In this document: in pieces, positions 24,961-38,129 of the stretch | Position numbering within the stretch: the first letter of the stretch is position 1 | Layout: every line of letters begins with the position of its first letter | DNA from: Eonycteris spelaea | Taxonomy: Eukaryota > Chordata > Mammalia > Chiroptera > Pteropodidae | DNA length: 64,000 nt | Assembly: GCA_003508835.1 (NCBI GenBank) | Contig: PUFA01000081.1 | Span: forward strand, 2,294,001 to 2,358,000 | Direction of reading: 5' to 3' | Position numbers and translations under genes: made by a program | The notes under the pieces: generated by a model | The model's database searches: none | Told to the model about the DNA's origin: nothing | What the model saw: only the letters and a program-made list of their open reading frames with translations

Positions 24961-27025
24961 TCACCTCTAGGCTTTATAGCAAAACCTATACCTAAAGCAG
25001 AAAATAACAGAAACCTGAAAAGCCCTATATTGATCATTACTCATTCATTCTAGTTTCTTTCAGCTGTTTTCTATGTCCCCTCCTGCAAAGTTGCCATGTT
25101 TCATATGGCCAGATACCTACTCTTTATCCCTGGATCCTTCAGAGAGCAGTTTGGAAGATAGAACGAGTCCATACCCCAATATAGCCTGTATTTCATATTA
25201 AGAAAAAATAATAAGAGATAACACTGATTCTATTCAAGATTTCTAATATACAGAAATCACTTATTATAAGAATCTTGCTCACTTCATGATATACCAGTTT
25301 TCTCTCTTGCCTGCCCTCATAAGAGCTAAGCAATAACTATGAGCTAGAGGCCAAATTGGACCTCTCAGTACAGAATCATCTATCTGTAGCTCATTCAGTA
25401 GAAAAGAACAGCTGAGCCCTAAACATTCAGCTCAGAGTCCTTGCTGACTCAAGCAAAGATGACACAGACCAATCTCTCCTCCACTGCCTACAGAAAGAGT
25501 TTCAGAAACTTTTCTCCCCAAATTAAATCTTAAGTGCAAGCTCAAACACACATGAGGAAGGGAGGGGGGAAGGGGGAAAGGAGGGGAGCTGCTCTTTAGG
25601 TACCACAGAGGGAAGGCATAATTCCATTTCCCCTGGCCTCTCCCTCCAGCTCCCAGGCCCTTGAGGTACTTCCAAGGGACCCTTGAGGCCTGCCTCAGTA
25701 TCCTCTTCATCACTTCTCAGAAGAGATGAAAATCAAGGAATACGCAGCAAATTAATGCATGGTTAAAATTCATGGCTCAAGTGAGTGTTTAAAACTATTT
25801 CCATTTTCCTTGGCTGAAAAGGCCAGATATCTACAGGCTATGTGAAAAAGAAAACAAAGGCAATGATCCAAGTAATTCAGCCTGAAAACTTACTCTGCTC
25901 AACCAGAGAAACCTAGGCCCTGGTAAAAGCTGAACAAGGAACTAATCAAAATGAGCCCACCAAGAAGCTTCAAAGGCCAGGCAGACAGGTGCTCTGTCCT
26001 GGTTCATATCCCTGTTCCATGATCTGGACCCCAGACTCCTGTCCCTAGTAAACTAAAAGTACACCACCAGCTGAGCTGCAGATGTTTTCAACCTAAGATT
26101 TTCATGCAGATCTTTTGTAAACTGCATTTCTCACATTAAACGGGTGCATATATTTATCTTGTAGTTTTACGTGCTGGCACAGTAGTCATTAAGGTTATTT
26201 CAGAAAAGAACTCTTTTTCACCTCTAAAGGAGAAAGCAAAGAAGTTCTACTATTAAGCAAGATAGTCTATGTTTACGGCATAGAATTCCTTTGCCAATTC
26301 CCTGCTTGCTCACTCGCTGCTCTGGGAATCCTTCCCGGGATGTCCCATTGGGTTATGTCCACCTACTGCCCAATTCAGCAACAAGTAGCCCTTCTCAGCA
26401 CAAATCTAAAAGTTCTCCATTTCTGATAAAGTGCAAAGGCAAATGGGCAACTTTTCCTGCTATAAACAGAAAAATTACCCCTTTTCTTCTGGTCATTATT
26501 TCCAAATTAGAATTGACAAAGTTTTAGGATCATAGAAAGAAAGAACCTCATACCTCAGAAATCCATCAAAAAGGGAGTTTTCCCAAAAGAGAGATTCCAG
26601 ATAGTCACTAAATGGAACACACTGTACCAGACCCCGAGTGGTGACAGAGACAGTGCTACCCTTGCCCTCAAGGCTCCCAGTCTGGAGGTCGAGGCTGACC
26701 TCAAAAATAACAAATCTGTTTCCCATCTCTGTCTTTTAAGTCAAGGACAGACCTCCCTGAAGAAACAGATCCTGAAGATAGGCTGGAGAGAAGGAATGAA
26801 AACCCTGGGTGATCTCGCCTTAATTGAAAGGTTTCTTAATTCATTCTAACGATGAGAGCAGCAAAGGAGGGTTTGAAGGCAAGATCTAGGGCGTAACGTG
26901 GGTTAAATTAATGCTAAGCCTAGGCCATGTCTCCAGGAAGTCATTTTGTTTGTCGTGTGTTTGAAGTACATGTCCCTTGTGTAAATGAAGATATATAAAA
27001 GGCATGTGGAAAATGAATAAGGCGA
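24961..27025. other. Unique intronic sequence
   Basis: No gene or confident repeat. A G/A-rich run lies at 25,555-25,590. Confidence 0.45.
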
Positions 27026-27029
27026 GGTG

Positions 27030-27120
27030 CCACAGGACCTAGATTCTAATCTCAGTTTTGCCACCTCTAACTTGCTGTGAGCCTGAGTGAATCTCTCCTC
27101 CTGAGATATTCCCTAATCCT
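27030..27120 (+). repeat. MIR fragment
   Basis: CCTAGATTCTAATCTCAGTT, TTGCCACCTCTAACTTGCTG and GTGAGCCTGAGTGAATCTCT match the central MIR region, sense. Confidence 0.7.
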
Positions 27121-27832
27121 CCAGCTTAGTACAACTGCAGTGGCACATCCTTTTACACAAGCGCTTCCTGTGAGATTCTTTGTATAGCCCTGGTGACCTT
27201 GGATTCAGAGACTCACATGACCCTCAGGATTAGAGGCACCTGAAATAAAGGTGACCCCCACTGGGGCCCTAAGCAGGACTAGCCCAAAATCTGCCATGTC
27301 ACTGTATCAGGACACCAAGGTTCCAACTCCTCCCTCCTCCCTCCCAGCGTCATTTTGCAACCTTGCATATTCTTGGCAACAACTACCTCTAAAGGGAAGT
27401 ACCTACCAGAAAGGCCACCAACCAATGAAGCCAAAAAAATAAGCTCAAAACTTCTTCAATCTCTTCCCCTCATCCAAACAATCGATTTATTCATTCATTT
27501 TTCGAAGTTAGCCTTTTCAAGAAAGAACAAACTCTTCTTAAGCATCTTTCAGCTCTATTTCTGCAAGTCACATCCACTGGCTGAAGTGAAAAAAGGTACT
27601 GGTCTCTTTACTGACAATAGTCCAGAAACAATGGAAAAAAAGGTGTTTCTTCCAGCAGGGCCTACAGACAACCTAATATGAGTAGGGGGCTTACCAAAAA
27701 ACCCAGAGGCAGCTACATAAATAGGAAGTCACAGCAGGTAAACAAACAAGCAGATCAAAGCTGAGTCCAGGCACCAACCTAGGTCAGGGGCATGGACAGA
27801 ATGCCAGTATGCAGGGGACAAAAATGTCTAGG

Positions 27833-28030
27833 CCAGCATTGTCCAACGGTGCTTGGTGCAATGATGGAAATGTCCTCTATGTATGCTATCTAATAGGGGA
27901 GCCGTATATGGATATTGAACAATGGGTAAGCGGCTTACATGACTGAGAAACTGAATTTTAAATTAAAATTAAATAAAACTTAAGTTCTGATAAACCATGA
28001 AAGCAACTACCATTCTGGACAGCTCTACTC
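27833..28030 (+). repeat. hAT-Charlie MITE (non-autonomous DNA transposon)
   Basis: CCAGCATTGTCCAACGGTGC, ATGATGGAAATGTCCTCTAT, GACTGAGAAACTGAATTTTA and CATTCTGGACAGCTCTACTC correspond to a frequent mammalian hAT MITE with terminal inverted repeats of the CAGTGCTGTCC / GGACAGC type. Confidence 0.75.
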
Positions 28031-28477
28031 TAAACAATTCTCTCAGATCTAAGCAATCCTCTCTGAAAGAAAGGACTTTAACAATAAATGAACTGTATAA
28101 ATTATATCTCGATAAAGTTCAGGGAACAAGTGAACTATGGGAGGCAACTTAGGGTCTGTCCCATGTATGAGTAGAGCAGTTTGGAGTTGTGCTTCAAGGG
28201 AGATGAGAATGGCTCAGAGCTACAAACTCTCCTTCCCTACACATATAAACTCCCCACCTTCAGAAACAGTGGGGGGGAAACTAAGGGTGCCCCAAGGTGA
28301 AAATTAGGAGACTTAAACTCCAGTCCTGACTTTTTTGGCCTATGACCTCTCAGAACCACAGAGCCTCCCATCACTAGGCCAAAGAGGTTGGAACAGGCAA
28401 CCTCAAAGGCCCTCTCCAGCTATATAAGATTCTAAGAATATACATGCCACTTCATCAAGAAACTCTTGTGCCCGAAT

Positions 28478-28640
28478 GATATCATCAAGAAAATGAAGAG
28501 ACAACCCACAGAAAGGGAGAAAATGTTTGCAAATCATGCATCTGATATGGGACTGGTATCCAGAATATACAAAGAACCCTTACAACTCAATAGTAAAAAA
28601 CTAATGCATGCTATTTCTGAACAAGATGACAAAATATGTA
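28478..28640 (+). repeat. L1 ORF2 fragment, left part
   Basis: ATATCATCAAGAAAATGAAG, CAACCCACAGAAAGGGAGAA, CTGATATGGGACTGGTATCC and AGAATATACAAAGAACCCTT match the L1 ORF2 C-terminal region. The text that should follow in an L1 resumes at about 29,405. Confidence 0.8.
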
Positions 28641-28719
28641 AGAACCTAAAAAATATAAGAATTTCAATGTATACATAAAAGCACAAGTAATGAATAAAGC
28701 CATGTGTATTAATAATAGA

Positions 28720-28900
28720 GTTACCATGAAATGAGCAACTATTAGGTGCCAGGAATGTTATTTAAAAGGCTTCTTATAACAAAGATTTTATGGATAAAGA
28801 AACTGAGGTTCAAGGTCACACTGCTAGTAAACAATGGAAAAAAATTCAAATACTGGTCAGGATGATTTCAAAGTCACAGTCTTTCCATGGTGCTCTTCTT
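28720..28900 (-). repeat. MIR fragment, antisense
   Basis: GAGCAACTATTAGGTGCCAG, GATAAAGAAACTGAGGTTCA and AGGTCACACTGCTAGTAAAC follow reverse-complement MIR. Confidence 0.75.
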
Positions 28901-29404
28901 CACCACTGAGTTGTAGGGTGAGTCTTACGAGTTAATTATGAGTTAAAAGGTCAAAAACTCGCATTGCTTTCTCAAATCTTATATTAAGAATTTATGTCCT
29001 CTAATGTATTATTTTTATGGCTTTTGTAAATTGTTTGTTAGGTTGGGAATATGTGCAATTTAAATGAGATTCTAATTAGAAAAGTACCAAGTAAATACTA
29101 AGACTGGAATTTTAAGTTTTGTTAAAACCTACGTATGTCCTAGATATAGTTGCTTCATTCAAAAAAGTGGAAATTCCTTTTCCGGACAAGGAACACTAAC
29201 CGAAGATTGTTAAAATGAGTTCTTTCTCCCAAGTGAGAGAGAAGATCTGCTTAAAGCCTTCTAAAATTCACCGGTTTTTGCACCTGTCATCTGAATTTTG
29301 ATAATTTACCATTACATAGAATTGTTATATATTCTAGATCAAAAATAATAAAAACAAGCATTCTCTTGTTTTTCACAATAAAATAACCCAATTTTTAAAT
29401 GTAC

Positions 29405-30275
29405 AAAGGATCTGTCCATTTTCTCCAAAGAATACATTTAAACAGCTAATGAACACATGAAAAGATGGTCAATATCATTAGTCATCAGGGAAATGCAAAT
29501 CTACAAGGAGACAGCACTACTTTACACCCACTGGGATGGCTACAACCCAAAAGATAGACAATAACATGTGTTAGCAAGGATGTGGAGAAACTGGAACCTT
29601 GCACATTGCGGGTGGGAATGGAAAATGGTACAGCTGCTTTGGAAAACATTTTGGCAGTTCCTCAAAATGTTAAAGTTACCATGTTACCCAGAAAATTCCA
29701 CTCCTAGATATATACTATCCAACAAAATTCAAAAAATAAGTTCATACAAAACTTGTATGTGAATGTTCGGAGCAGCATTATGAATTGCATCTTGAGCTAT
29801 TTAAATAGCTTGAAAAATGGAAACAACCCCAAGTGTCCATCAATTGACAAAAGGGTAAATAAAAGGTGGTGTATTTATACAAAGGAATATTATTTGGCCA
29901 TCAAAAGAGATGACGTCTTGATACGTGCTACGACATGGATGAATCTTGAAAACATCATGCTGAGTGAAAGCCAGGCACGATAAGTCACATATTGTATAAT
30001 TTGACTTACATAAAATGTCCATAATAAGAAAATCCATAGAGACTGAAAGTAAATCTGAGGTTGCCTAGAGCTGAGGAGGTGGGGACGAGAGCAAAGGGCA
30101 ACAGGGAGTGACGGCTAATGGGTACAGGGCTTCTTTTCAGAAGGATGAAAATGTTCTCTAATTGATTTTGATGGTTGAACAACTCTGCATTTTGTAAAAA
30201 CTGCTGAATTGTATAATTTAAAATGGTGAATTGTATGGTATGCAAATTATATCTCAAAGGCTGTTTAAGAAAAAG
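29405..30275 (+). repeat. L1 ORF2-end and 3' UTR, right part
   Basis: CATTTTCTCCAAAGAATACA, CACATGAAAAGATGGTCAAT, GGGAAATGCAAATCTACAAG, GGATGTGGAGAAACTGGAAC, GGAATATTATTTGGCCATCA, then ATGGTGAATTGTATGGTATG, CAAATTATATCTCAAAGG and an A-rich end. This is L1 in sense orientation from late ORF2 to the 3' terminus, with ORF2 broken. Confidence 0.93.
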
Positions 30276-32360
30276 AATGTACATACCTTCATCCCTCTAG
30301 TTAGTAGAGACCAATTAATTGTTATTTACTATCCCCAGGTCCCAGTGCCAACTGCCAGTGACTAGTGGCAATCATCTGTACCTAGCTACAGAACATTAAG
30401 TCAAAGATGCTCCACTTATAAACAAGGGGACTATTTTTAAAGCAGTTTTTGTTGTCTCACACAGCTTTATAAACAGCAAGAGTGGAGCTCTTTGCTGTAA
30501 CTAAGATTAAAATGTCTAACTTGTATCAAAAGTGCATTTTTTTAAAGGCAGGAAGAAAAGAAATGAAGAAATTCACATATTCTTCAAGTCAAGCCCAAGA
30601 AGCACTACTGGGAACTGAAGTAATTCTGTCTACTTGTGTAAATCACTGAATAGCAGCTGTGACCAGTACAATTACATCTGTTTCAAGGACCCCCAAGCCC
30701 TGGTAAGAGTCAGACACGTATCATCACTCCCCGGAACCCACAACTGAGTTCCCTGACTCTGGGGTAACGTGAAAATCTGCCTTGCCAATGATGAGGGCAG
30801 TCTTTAAAAATCAGGCTATGGCTGGCAGTAGAACATCTCACTTGACCACTTTCTTGGGCCAGTGGCTAAAGAGAAAAGCCTCGATGGAGGAATTCTTGGC
30901 ACAAGAAGAGAGTCAGACCAGATGAGACTGCAGACTTAGAGAAGTGTGACTGCAAAGTAGTTAGGCTGTTTTGTTTCATAAACACACCAGAATCATATAA
31001 ATAAGGGTTGTTCCCTTCAAACTAGTGGGCTTGGAAGCTAGACATGTAATTCTTGTATACTGCCATTCCTCAGAACTTTTCCAAAAAGCCAGTGTAAGAC
31101 CTTCTTCGGAGCCCATGACACCTTCCTCTCAAGCTCCTCAGAGGTAAGAAAACTTGGTTCTTTGAAGATAGATTTGATTTTCTTACAAACACCCACGAGT
31201 TTCTTTAAGACTGGAGAATAAGGTCAGTGATCGACCTGGATTGCCCCATTTTTATGCAGAAGCAAAGTAAAATGAAAAGTAGAAGTTGGGTCTGAAAGCA
31301 ATTCTGAAGACAAGCATTCCAGGATCACTGAAATGAGGGTGCAGCCCCACAACTACTACTTTGAAGGGGCACTATGTTTTGGTTGTGTAAGTTCTGATGT
31401 TTTCATTAAGCAATCACAGTCTCTCCAGCATTCTGCTCCCAGGATGGAAAGAGAGGCCATCAGGTTTATATTAAGCAAAGAGTCAAAGCAAAGCAACCTC
31501 GGGGTAACCAATGTAGACAGAGTGACGCTTCATCACATGATCATTTACCTAACACCTGGTGCCGGGAGCAGTTGCGAATTTAAGACAGGGGGAAGACTGG
31601 GTCTCTCCCCATAAGAGGTTCAAGGCCTCTGCTGAAGAAGTTAGAAATAAGAAAGTAGCATAAGAGCCACACAAGCAAGGCAGTGGTTCAGACGGCAGGG
31701 CTGCTTCCACCCCAAGGAGCTAGTCCGCAGCGTTCCGCAGAGAACACGCCAACGGATCTAACCACCCCAGCTTTAGTACACCACATGCACAGCCCTGTGC
31801 CCAGGAAGGAGTCAAGACCCACACAGTGGGAACCCTCCAGCCTCGGATGGCCCTCCAGCTTCAGGCCGGGGCTACTTTTATGACTTCAATTTTTCATCTG
31901 ACAAAAAGATTGAGGAACCGAGTGAAGACATGAAGTTAACTACACCCTGCTCACACTTAACCACAAGAAGTGGTGCCTGCCTGCCTAGCTAGGGGGCTGG
32001 GGGCTGCAAGCCCGTCATCACCAGGCAAATCGTTTGCGGCTTCCGCTTCACAAGCATGGTAAACTCCACAAATCGCAAGGTGGTCAAGTAACAGGGCTTC
32101 AAACAATGGCGGCTCTTTGAAAACCGCGAGGTGGGAAAGGTTAGCTAAAGCTTTAGATCTGATTGGTCTTTTTTCAGTCTTTCTCTACCCCCACCTCAGA
32201 CTCTCCGCAACACCCCAAACATAACTGCTGGCACTGACATTACGGGGACACAGAGTGGATTTGGGACTCAGCCGTAAGCTGCTTTCTAAAGGAATCAGAG
32301 GGAAAGGTGAGGCCTGAGTCCTCTCCTTACTAGTCATTCTTTAGCAGACAAACAAGGGTA
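30276..32360. other. Unique intronic sequence
   Basis: No gene or confident repeat. The 93-codon frame at 31,333-31,614 is not recognised and lacks splice or start support. Confidence 0.45.
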
Positions 32361-32364
32361 ATGC

Positions 32365-32545
32365 CTTACATGTGTATACTGCTTTCTAGATTATAAAACA
32401 CTTTCACAAAATGTCCCATTTGACTTTTTACTCCCTACTTTATGAACAATGGGAAAACCAAGGTCACATAGAAATGTGGTTACAGAGCAGAAACTCAAAG
32501 CCAAATCGCTTGACTCCACGCTGTGTTCTTTCCACAACATGCCTC
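32365..32545 (-). repeat. MIR fragment, antisense
   Basis: TTATAAAACACTTTCACAAA, TTATGAACAATGGGAAAACC, AAGGTCACATAGAAATGTGG and CAGAGCAGAAACTCAAAGCC are reverse-complement MIR-like. Confidence 0.65.
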
Positions 32546-33355
32546 ACACACATGGTGGGCACAGTGCTAAGACAGAGAGAGTAATCACAGGACCCGCTTA
32601 TCTTCTTATGGGTTTATTACCTCAGCAAAGTCAGTTAACTCTTCTGACCTTTGTTTGCCCTGTCTGCAAAATAGGGCTGCTAGTCATTATGATGTGACTT
32701 ACTGTAAAGACCAGAAACAGGTAATAAATTTCAGCCTGGTTCCTGAAATCAAGGGTATAAGACTCCATATACAAGCCCGCCTAGTTCACAGCATGAGGGG
32801 AACACACTCCATCTGAAACATCAGTGTGGCCAAACTGAACCTCCAAACTGTACTGTCTTTCTGAAGACTATGAACACAGGGCTCCCTGCTGCAGAAATGC
32901 TGACCTCAGCATCTCAGTAACACTGGCAGGCAGCCTCTCTGCTGCAATGCCACTCACTGAGCTGCCCAGCCAGGCTCCCACGCGGCTCTCTCTGACCTGG
33001 GAGCATAACAAGGCCCCTGCTGAAGAAAAGGGAAAAGGCTGCTCCTCTTCCTGCCCCCACGAACTAGGTCAAAAGGAAGGGAGGAAAAAAGGGAGGAAAA
33101 CCACGGGGCAAAGAAAAGCAATACACGAGAACAAAGGGCGTTAACAGGCATGGCCTGTAACAGTGATTTTACAAACCCTACAGCACTCCCAGGGGGGAAA
33201 CAGGAGGTTCCCCCAACCTTCAGATGCTGCTAAACCCTGAACTTTACTGGGAGGTAAGGGACTCTCTCTGCAACCATTCCAGATCTATTAAATATCATCT
33301 TCTGGTAATCTGGGGCTTGCTCACACATTATTGAGTCCTCCAAAGACTCCGTACT
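32546..33355. other. Unique intronic sequence
   Basis: No supported gene. The segment at 32,600-32,700 (AAGTCAGTTAACTCTTCTGA, TGTCTGCAAAATAGGG) has a MIR-like trace. Confidence 0.4.
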
Positions 33356-33359
33356 AAAG

Positions 33360-33480
33360 GTGAGACCAGCATTATTAATCCTATCTTACAGATGAGGAAA
33401 TTAAGGCCAAGGGAGGAAAGATGATTTGTTTAGTCACAAAGCTAATCAGAGGCAAATGTGGGACCCAAATCCGGATCTAT
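33360..33480 (-). repeat. MIR fragment, antisense
   Basis: CTATCTTACAGATGAGGAAA, AGTCACAAAGCTAATCAGAG and GGGACCCAAATCC are reverse-complement MIR. Confidence 0.8.
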
Positions 33481-33639
33481 TTCCTGTAAAATCTCTTCTA
33501 AAGACAGAGATAATACAGGCTGAAAAGGAGGGAGGGAAGGAGGAAGTCAGATCAGGGTAGAACCTAAAAGCCTGAAAACAGTGAGACTTGCTGTGTAATG
33601 AAATTAACAAACAGTACAGCACTTGTGGTCCACCAAGGG

Positions 33640-33760
33640 TTTCCTTACAAAATCCCTTTTAATCCTCTCAGCAATGTGAGGCAAGCGTGAACATCATTAT
33701 TCCCATTTCACAGGTGAGGAAACTGAGATCAAGGCCACATGGCAGGGAACCAATGATAAC
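33640..33760 (-). repeat. MIR fragment, antisense
   Basis: TTTTAATCCTCTCAGCAATG, ATTCCCATTTCACAGGTGAG, GAAACTGAGATCAAGG and CCACATGGCA are reverse-complement MIR. Confidence 0.8.
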
Positions 33761-33869
33761 CTGGTTCTAGGGAGCTTAGTTCCAGCAAGTCACATCCCAT
33801 CTGTGAGCCTCAGTCTCCCACCCAAGCGAATTGCAGGGGAGACTCCACAAGGCCCAGGAATGCAGTGTG

Positions 33870-34075
33870 GCAGGCAGGAAGGGCCCAAGAGGTCCGCATC
33901 CCGCCTCAGCCACTTCCTGGCTGTTTGACCTTGGGTAAGTCATTTCACTGCCCTGTGCTCAGCTGCCTGCTCTATAAAATGTGAGCAGTACTCACAAGGT
34001 AGCCACGAGAACGAAATCAGACACAATGATGGAAGCACCACACGGGCACTAGTGATTACTGTCATTATTCCAATT
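33870..34075 (+). repeat. MIR
   Basis: CCTCAGCCACTTCCTGGCTG, TTTGACCTTGGGTAAGTCAT, TGCTCTATAAAATGTGAGCA and CACGAGAACGAAATCAGACA follow sense MIR. Confidence 0.85.
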
Positions 34076-34859
34076 CTAAGGTCACCCCACCTCCCCCTCT
34101 GAGAACACGGCAATCAGGCCAGAACTCCCCTGGCACCTGTTTTGCTCCTTAGTGCTTGTTTCCTGCCCTTTTCTGAGTAACATTTAAATCAAGTGGTTGT
34201 CAGGGGTCTCCCATCTGGGCTGAGCAGGAACAAGACACAGCTGGTCAAGTGGATTCCCAGGTAGCTGAGAGAACATTCTGCAGACACACCACTCACGAGA
34301 GGGTGCCTGGATTTTTCTTTCCTGCCTGCCTCAAGGATAGATAACTCACTGTAGAAGCAGGCTTGTCTTCACAGCTGCAATAGAATCAGTTCCTGACCAT
34401 TAAACCAGCCCCTTTTCTCTCCTCGATGCTGAGGGAAAGAAGCAACTCTTTACATTTGTCTAATTCAAGATGGGGTATAGTCCAGGTGCTCCTGAGACCA
34501 GCAGGATAACTTTCACTTTGTCACTGGGTCCACCCAACACCCTCTATGACTACTACCATCTTAGGCTATGCAGCAGGATGAACAAAATGGGTAGACCAGT
34601 GAAACCATCTTCCATAAAATGGCTTTGGAAAGCAAACCCCTAACCTAGGAAACTTTTCTGATGTGGCTAGAGGGGTCTCATCCTTATCTTATCTCACCAG
34701 GTTGGGAGCAAGTTCGTCATCGAGCCCCAGCTTCTTTGTTGGTAAAGCTAAGGACAGCAACCCCTACCCTTGCAGGACTGTACTGAGACCCGAGCACACA
34801 CTTATAAGGATAGTCCACACTGACTCCATGTTTTCGAGGACACAGGGCCTGAGCTAACC

Positions 34860-34975
34860 CCTTTACCACTGTATTTCCTCTTTCATAGAAAAGGACCAGA
34901 CTCGGCAAGGAAAAGCAGCTTGCCTGGTCACAGGCAGCGAATGGTAAGCTGAGGACCGAGCCCATGCCTATAACC
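34860..34975 (-). repeat. MIR-like fragment, antisense
   Basis: AAGCAGCTTGCCTGGTCACA, GGCAGCGAATGGTAAGCTGA and GGACCGAGCCC fit the reverse-complement MIR core. Confidence 0.6.
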
Positions 34976-35489
34976 CTAACCCTTACTTCTAACCGACCAG
35001 CGTCCGGCAAAGCTCTGACTCACACAACAAGGGCCCCCGCACTGTCCCTCCACAGGTCAATACTTTCCCAAGAATTAAAAGACAATAAAATCCACTTAAT
35101 GCCCAAATTTAAATCCCACCACTCATTCTCATTTGAACTGTATGATGCAGAGGGCTCTTCGGAAGGTGAGCAGAGGGCTGCAGGTTGTTAAAAATCCTTC
35201 ACCCTGATTCTCTCCAGCCATAACCCCTGCCCTGAGCCTGGAAATGCCTCTGGGTGGTGGGAATGAGGAGATATGGAAACAATTCTATGCCAGTCCCCAG
35301 ACCTCGGTTCCAGGCTCTAACCGAAACCCTAAATGTGAAGCCTGCCCAGAGAGACCCACCTGAGGTTCTGCCGTAGGCTCATCAGGGTGTCCCGTACTCG
35401 CTCGCCCCTCAGCCTCGCCTTCCTCTGCTCAGCATTCAGGTGAGCCCTGACTCCCCTGCACAGCCGAGTGGTGGAATGCAGCCCCGTGC

Positions 35490-35665
35490 GCCAGAAAGCC
35501 CAGCTGTGAACCCTGGCCCTGCCAGTCATCAGACCGCGTGGCCTCGTGTTAGCAATTTAGCCACTCTCGGCCTTGTTTCCTCACCTGTGAAAGGAGGACG
35601 GTCGGTATCTTCTTCAGTTTACGGGACTAGTCAATGAGAAGATCAGGTACACAAAGCCCACCTGG
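35490..35665 (+). repeat. MIR
   Basis: AACCCTGGCCCTGCCAGTCA, TTAGCAATTTAGCCACTCTC and TTGTTTCCTCACCTGTGAAA fit a diverged sense MIR. Confidence 0.65.
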
Positions 35666-38125
35666 CTCAGTAGATGTCGGCCATGAGCTAGTAGCAAAGG
35701 CCATTATCTCTGCCTCCAGTTATGGTCAAAAAGGCAGGGTGCGCCAACCACACTAAAATAACGAAGGAGAGACCTTCTGCGTTTGTCGACCAGCTCTGCT
35801 GATTCTCTTCTGCCTTACCAGTGCCAGTATATGACTCCTTCTACAAGTTAATGAGGCCATCTTTGGTCAAAGGACTTCTGCATGTTGGTATATGTAAATA
35901 AGAATAACTTATGAAGTTAAAGAGGAGGGAGGAATGATCAAAACTATCTCACGGAAGATTAAGAAAATCGAGGGTAATTAAAAGCCCACCGAATGCGCCG
36001 CATGCTTTGAAGAACATCATTTGGTCATATGATTTTCTCGATGCTATGATGGCCCTGGGTATTCTCAGACTCTGCCCCAGCCTATGGGAAGTGCCTGGCT
36101 TCAACTCAGATTTACAGCTGTAACTGGAATGGAGAGATGACAGGCAGAGCCTACGTCCCCGCTTGACTTCTCTCTCACTGTGTGACTCTGGGCAAGTCAA
36201 CTGCTGAGTCTGAAAGAAAGGAACATATCCATCTGAAGGTCTCCAGGGTCTTTCCAATCCCAACTCACTGGGTCTGTGATTCGCATTCAGCATCATTCAA
36301 GGTAAATCAAAACCGGCCATCTAGCCTACTATTGCCCAGCAGGCTCTAATGATATCAATTAGCTTAATCAGTTGGCCAACCTAAAATCTACCAAAGCTTT
36401 CTCTACCCTGACCATACTAGCACCACCCCACATGGCTTTCTAGAAAAAGGTTAAACAGTTCTCTTGTACCAAATTGCGGCTGGGTGTTGCTGCTTCCCTA
36501 CATTCTAATTTAAAACTTTAGATGTTTTAGTTTTACTCCCACCAGATAAAAATTCTGAAAAGAGCTTTAGATAGAGTCACCATTAATTTATATTTCAATA
36601 ATTCAGAATTTGTGAGAGCCTAAAGAGTTCACTTTTGCATCATCATGAAAAAAGAACTAAGGAGCTAATTACTGGCATAAAAGGGCAGCATTTTACCCAT
36701 TTACTCATTCAAGCTGTTTTTGTACAATTTAAAAGCAATTATTTAAATGTAAAGTTTCATTATACCTCATTGTTATCTATTTACTGAAGAACGTTCAAGG
36801 ATGTCTTCTTTTAAAAATATTGGTCACTTCCTTAGTTTACATTAGAGTAAAATAATAAAACCACATCTCTTCAAAAGTGAGGGTGTGGGGGTGGGGTTCT
36901 TTGTATTAATTCATATTATTCTTTTGTATTCTGACTTAAACCAAGTAAGGACAGTAAGCAAATGAATTTAGTAGGCTATATTTAAATAAACACTCAAAAA
37001 AGTTCTTTATGATCAAATCACAGCTATGTTAAACTACTCTTTTTTAACCTTCCCAGCTTTCGTCTTATACTAACTTATATAATGAAAACGCCAAACCCTC
37101 ATAAAACAGAGAAGTGCCTTCATTACACCCCAGTGTAACGCTGTGCCCTAAACCTGTGAAGCCATGAATTCAGAGACCATCTGCTGGCAGGGCATTTCCT
37201 ACTTTAACAAAAGCACAGTGAAGACAGGGCTCACTGTGCCCCAACAATGTACCTCGTACAAGGACCCACACTGTAGATTCCTCCTTGGGCCTGGTTCCTG
37301 AAGTGCTGCTTTGAATGAATGTGGCTGCTTCCCATTGTTGAGAGATAAAAACCGTGTTAGGATGTGCTCCCTTTTGCGACCACTGCTGGAAAATCTAACT
37401 GCCGATTCGGTGCCCAAGTGTTAGCAATACATTCACCTAGAACACCTGGGAAAATCTTTTTGTTTTGATCCCCAAGTACCCCATCTTTCATCAACTTCCA
37501 TTTCCTAAGCCACCTCAGAACTTTTGGAAGTAGGAGAGGTTTAAACCCTATAATACCATAATAATAGTGAGATTTTACTGTGTGTGAAAATAAAATAATT
37601 AATAATCAAGGAACATGGGACCAAAAAAATAAAAAGAACATGGGAGAGCAGAATATATCAGGTTAGATATTTTTCTTCCTCAATTAAAGGAACATAAAAG
37701 CAGTACTCATCTTGGAACTAAAGTATAGCAAGCACACATTCCAAAACTAAGACTCAATTTTTGTAACTGTAATTTATTTGCCTATTAGCTATAAGAATGA
37801 ATGTTTCACTTGGAAGAAATGACAGTACCCAAGTGCATGGCACTCAAAGTCAGGGAAAGAATAATAAGTTTTGGTGCCTTGCATGTGAGTCTGTGGTTCA
37901 AAAGAAATTGTAAATCTAGTGCTCAGGGTTCATGGCCCTTCTGCTCTAACCAGATGCTCCAGATGCCTACCAAACACCCAAGAGAGAGGCTGTACCTACC
38001 CTGAAGACTCCTTTCACATAGCCTAACAGAAAAAAACAAACGATGTCACTCATCATGGAGTTAAATGACAACCATCTCAAGGCTTAGTGGAGGGCAATGT
38101 GTGTGGAAATTAAAGATGCACTATC
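35666..38125. other. Unique intronic sequence with candidate conserved block
   Basis: No gene. A MIR-like trace (CTGTGTGACTCTGGGCAAGT) lies at about 36,175-36,205. The AT-rich, repeat-free stretch at 36,330-36,830 is dense in homeodomain-type and AP-1/MAF-like motifs. Confidence 0.35.
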
Positions 38126-38129
38126 CTCC

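Noticed and set aside
34970..34990. Telomere-like TAACCCTAACCC
   Set aside because: Only about two units, too short for an interstitial telomere array.
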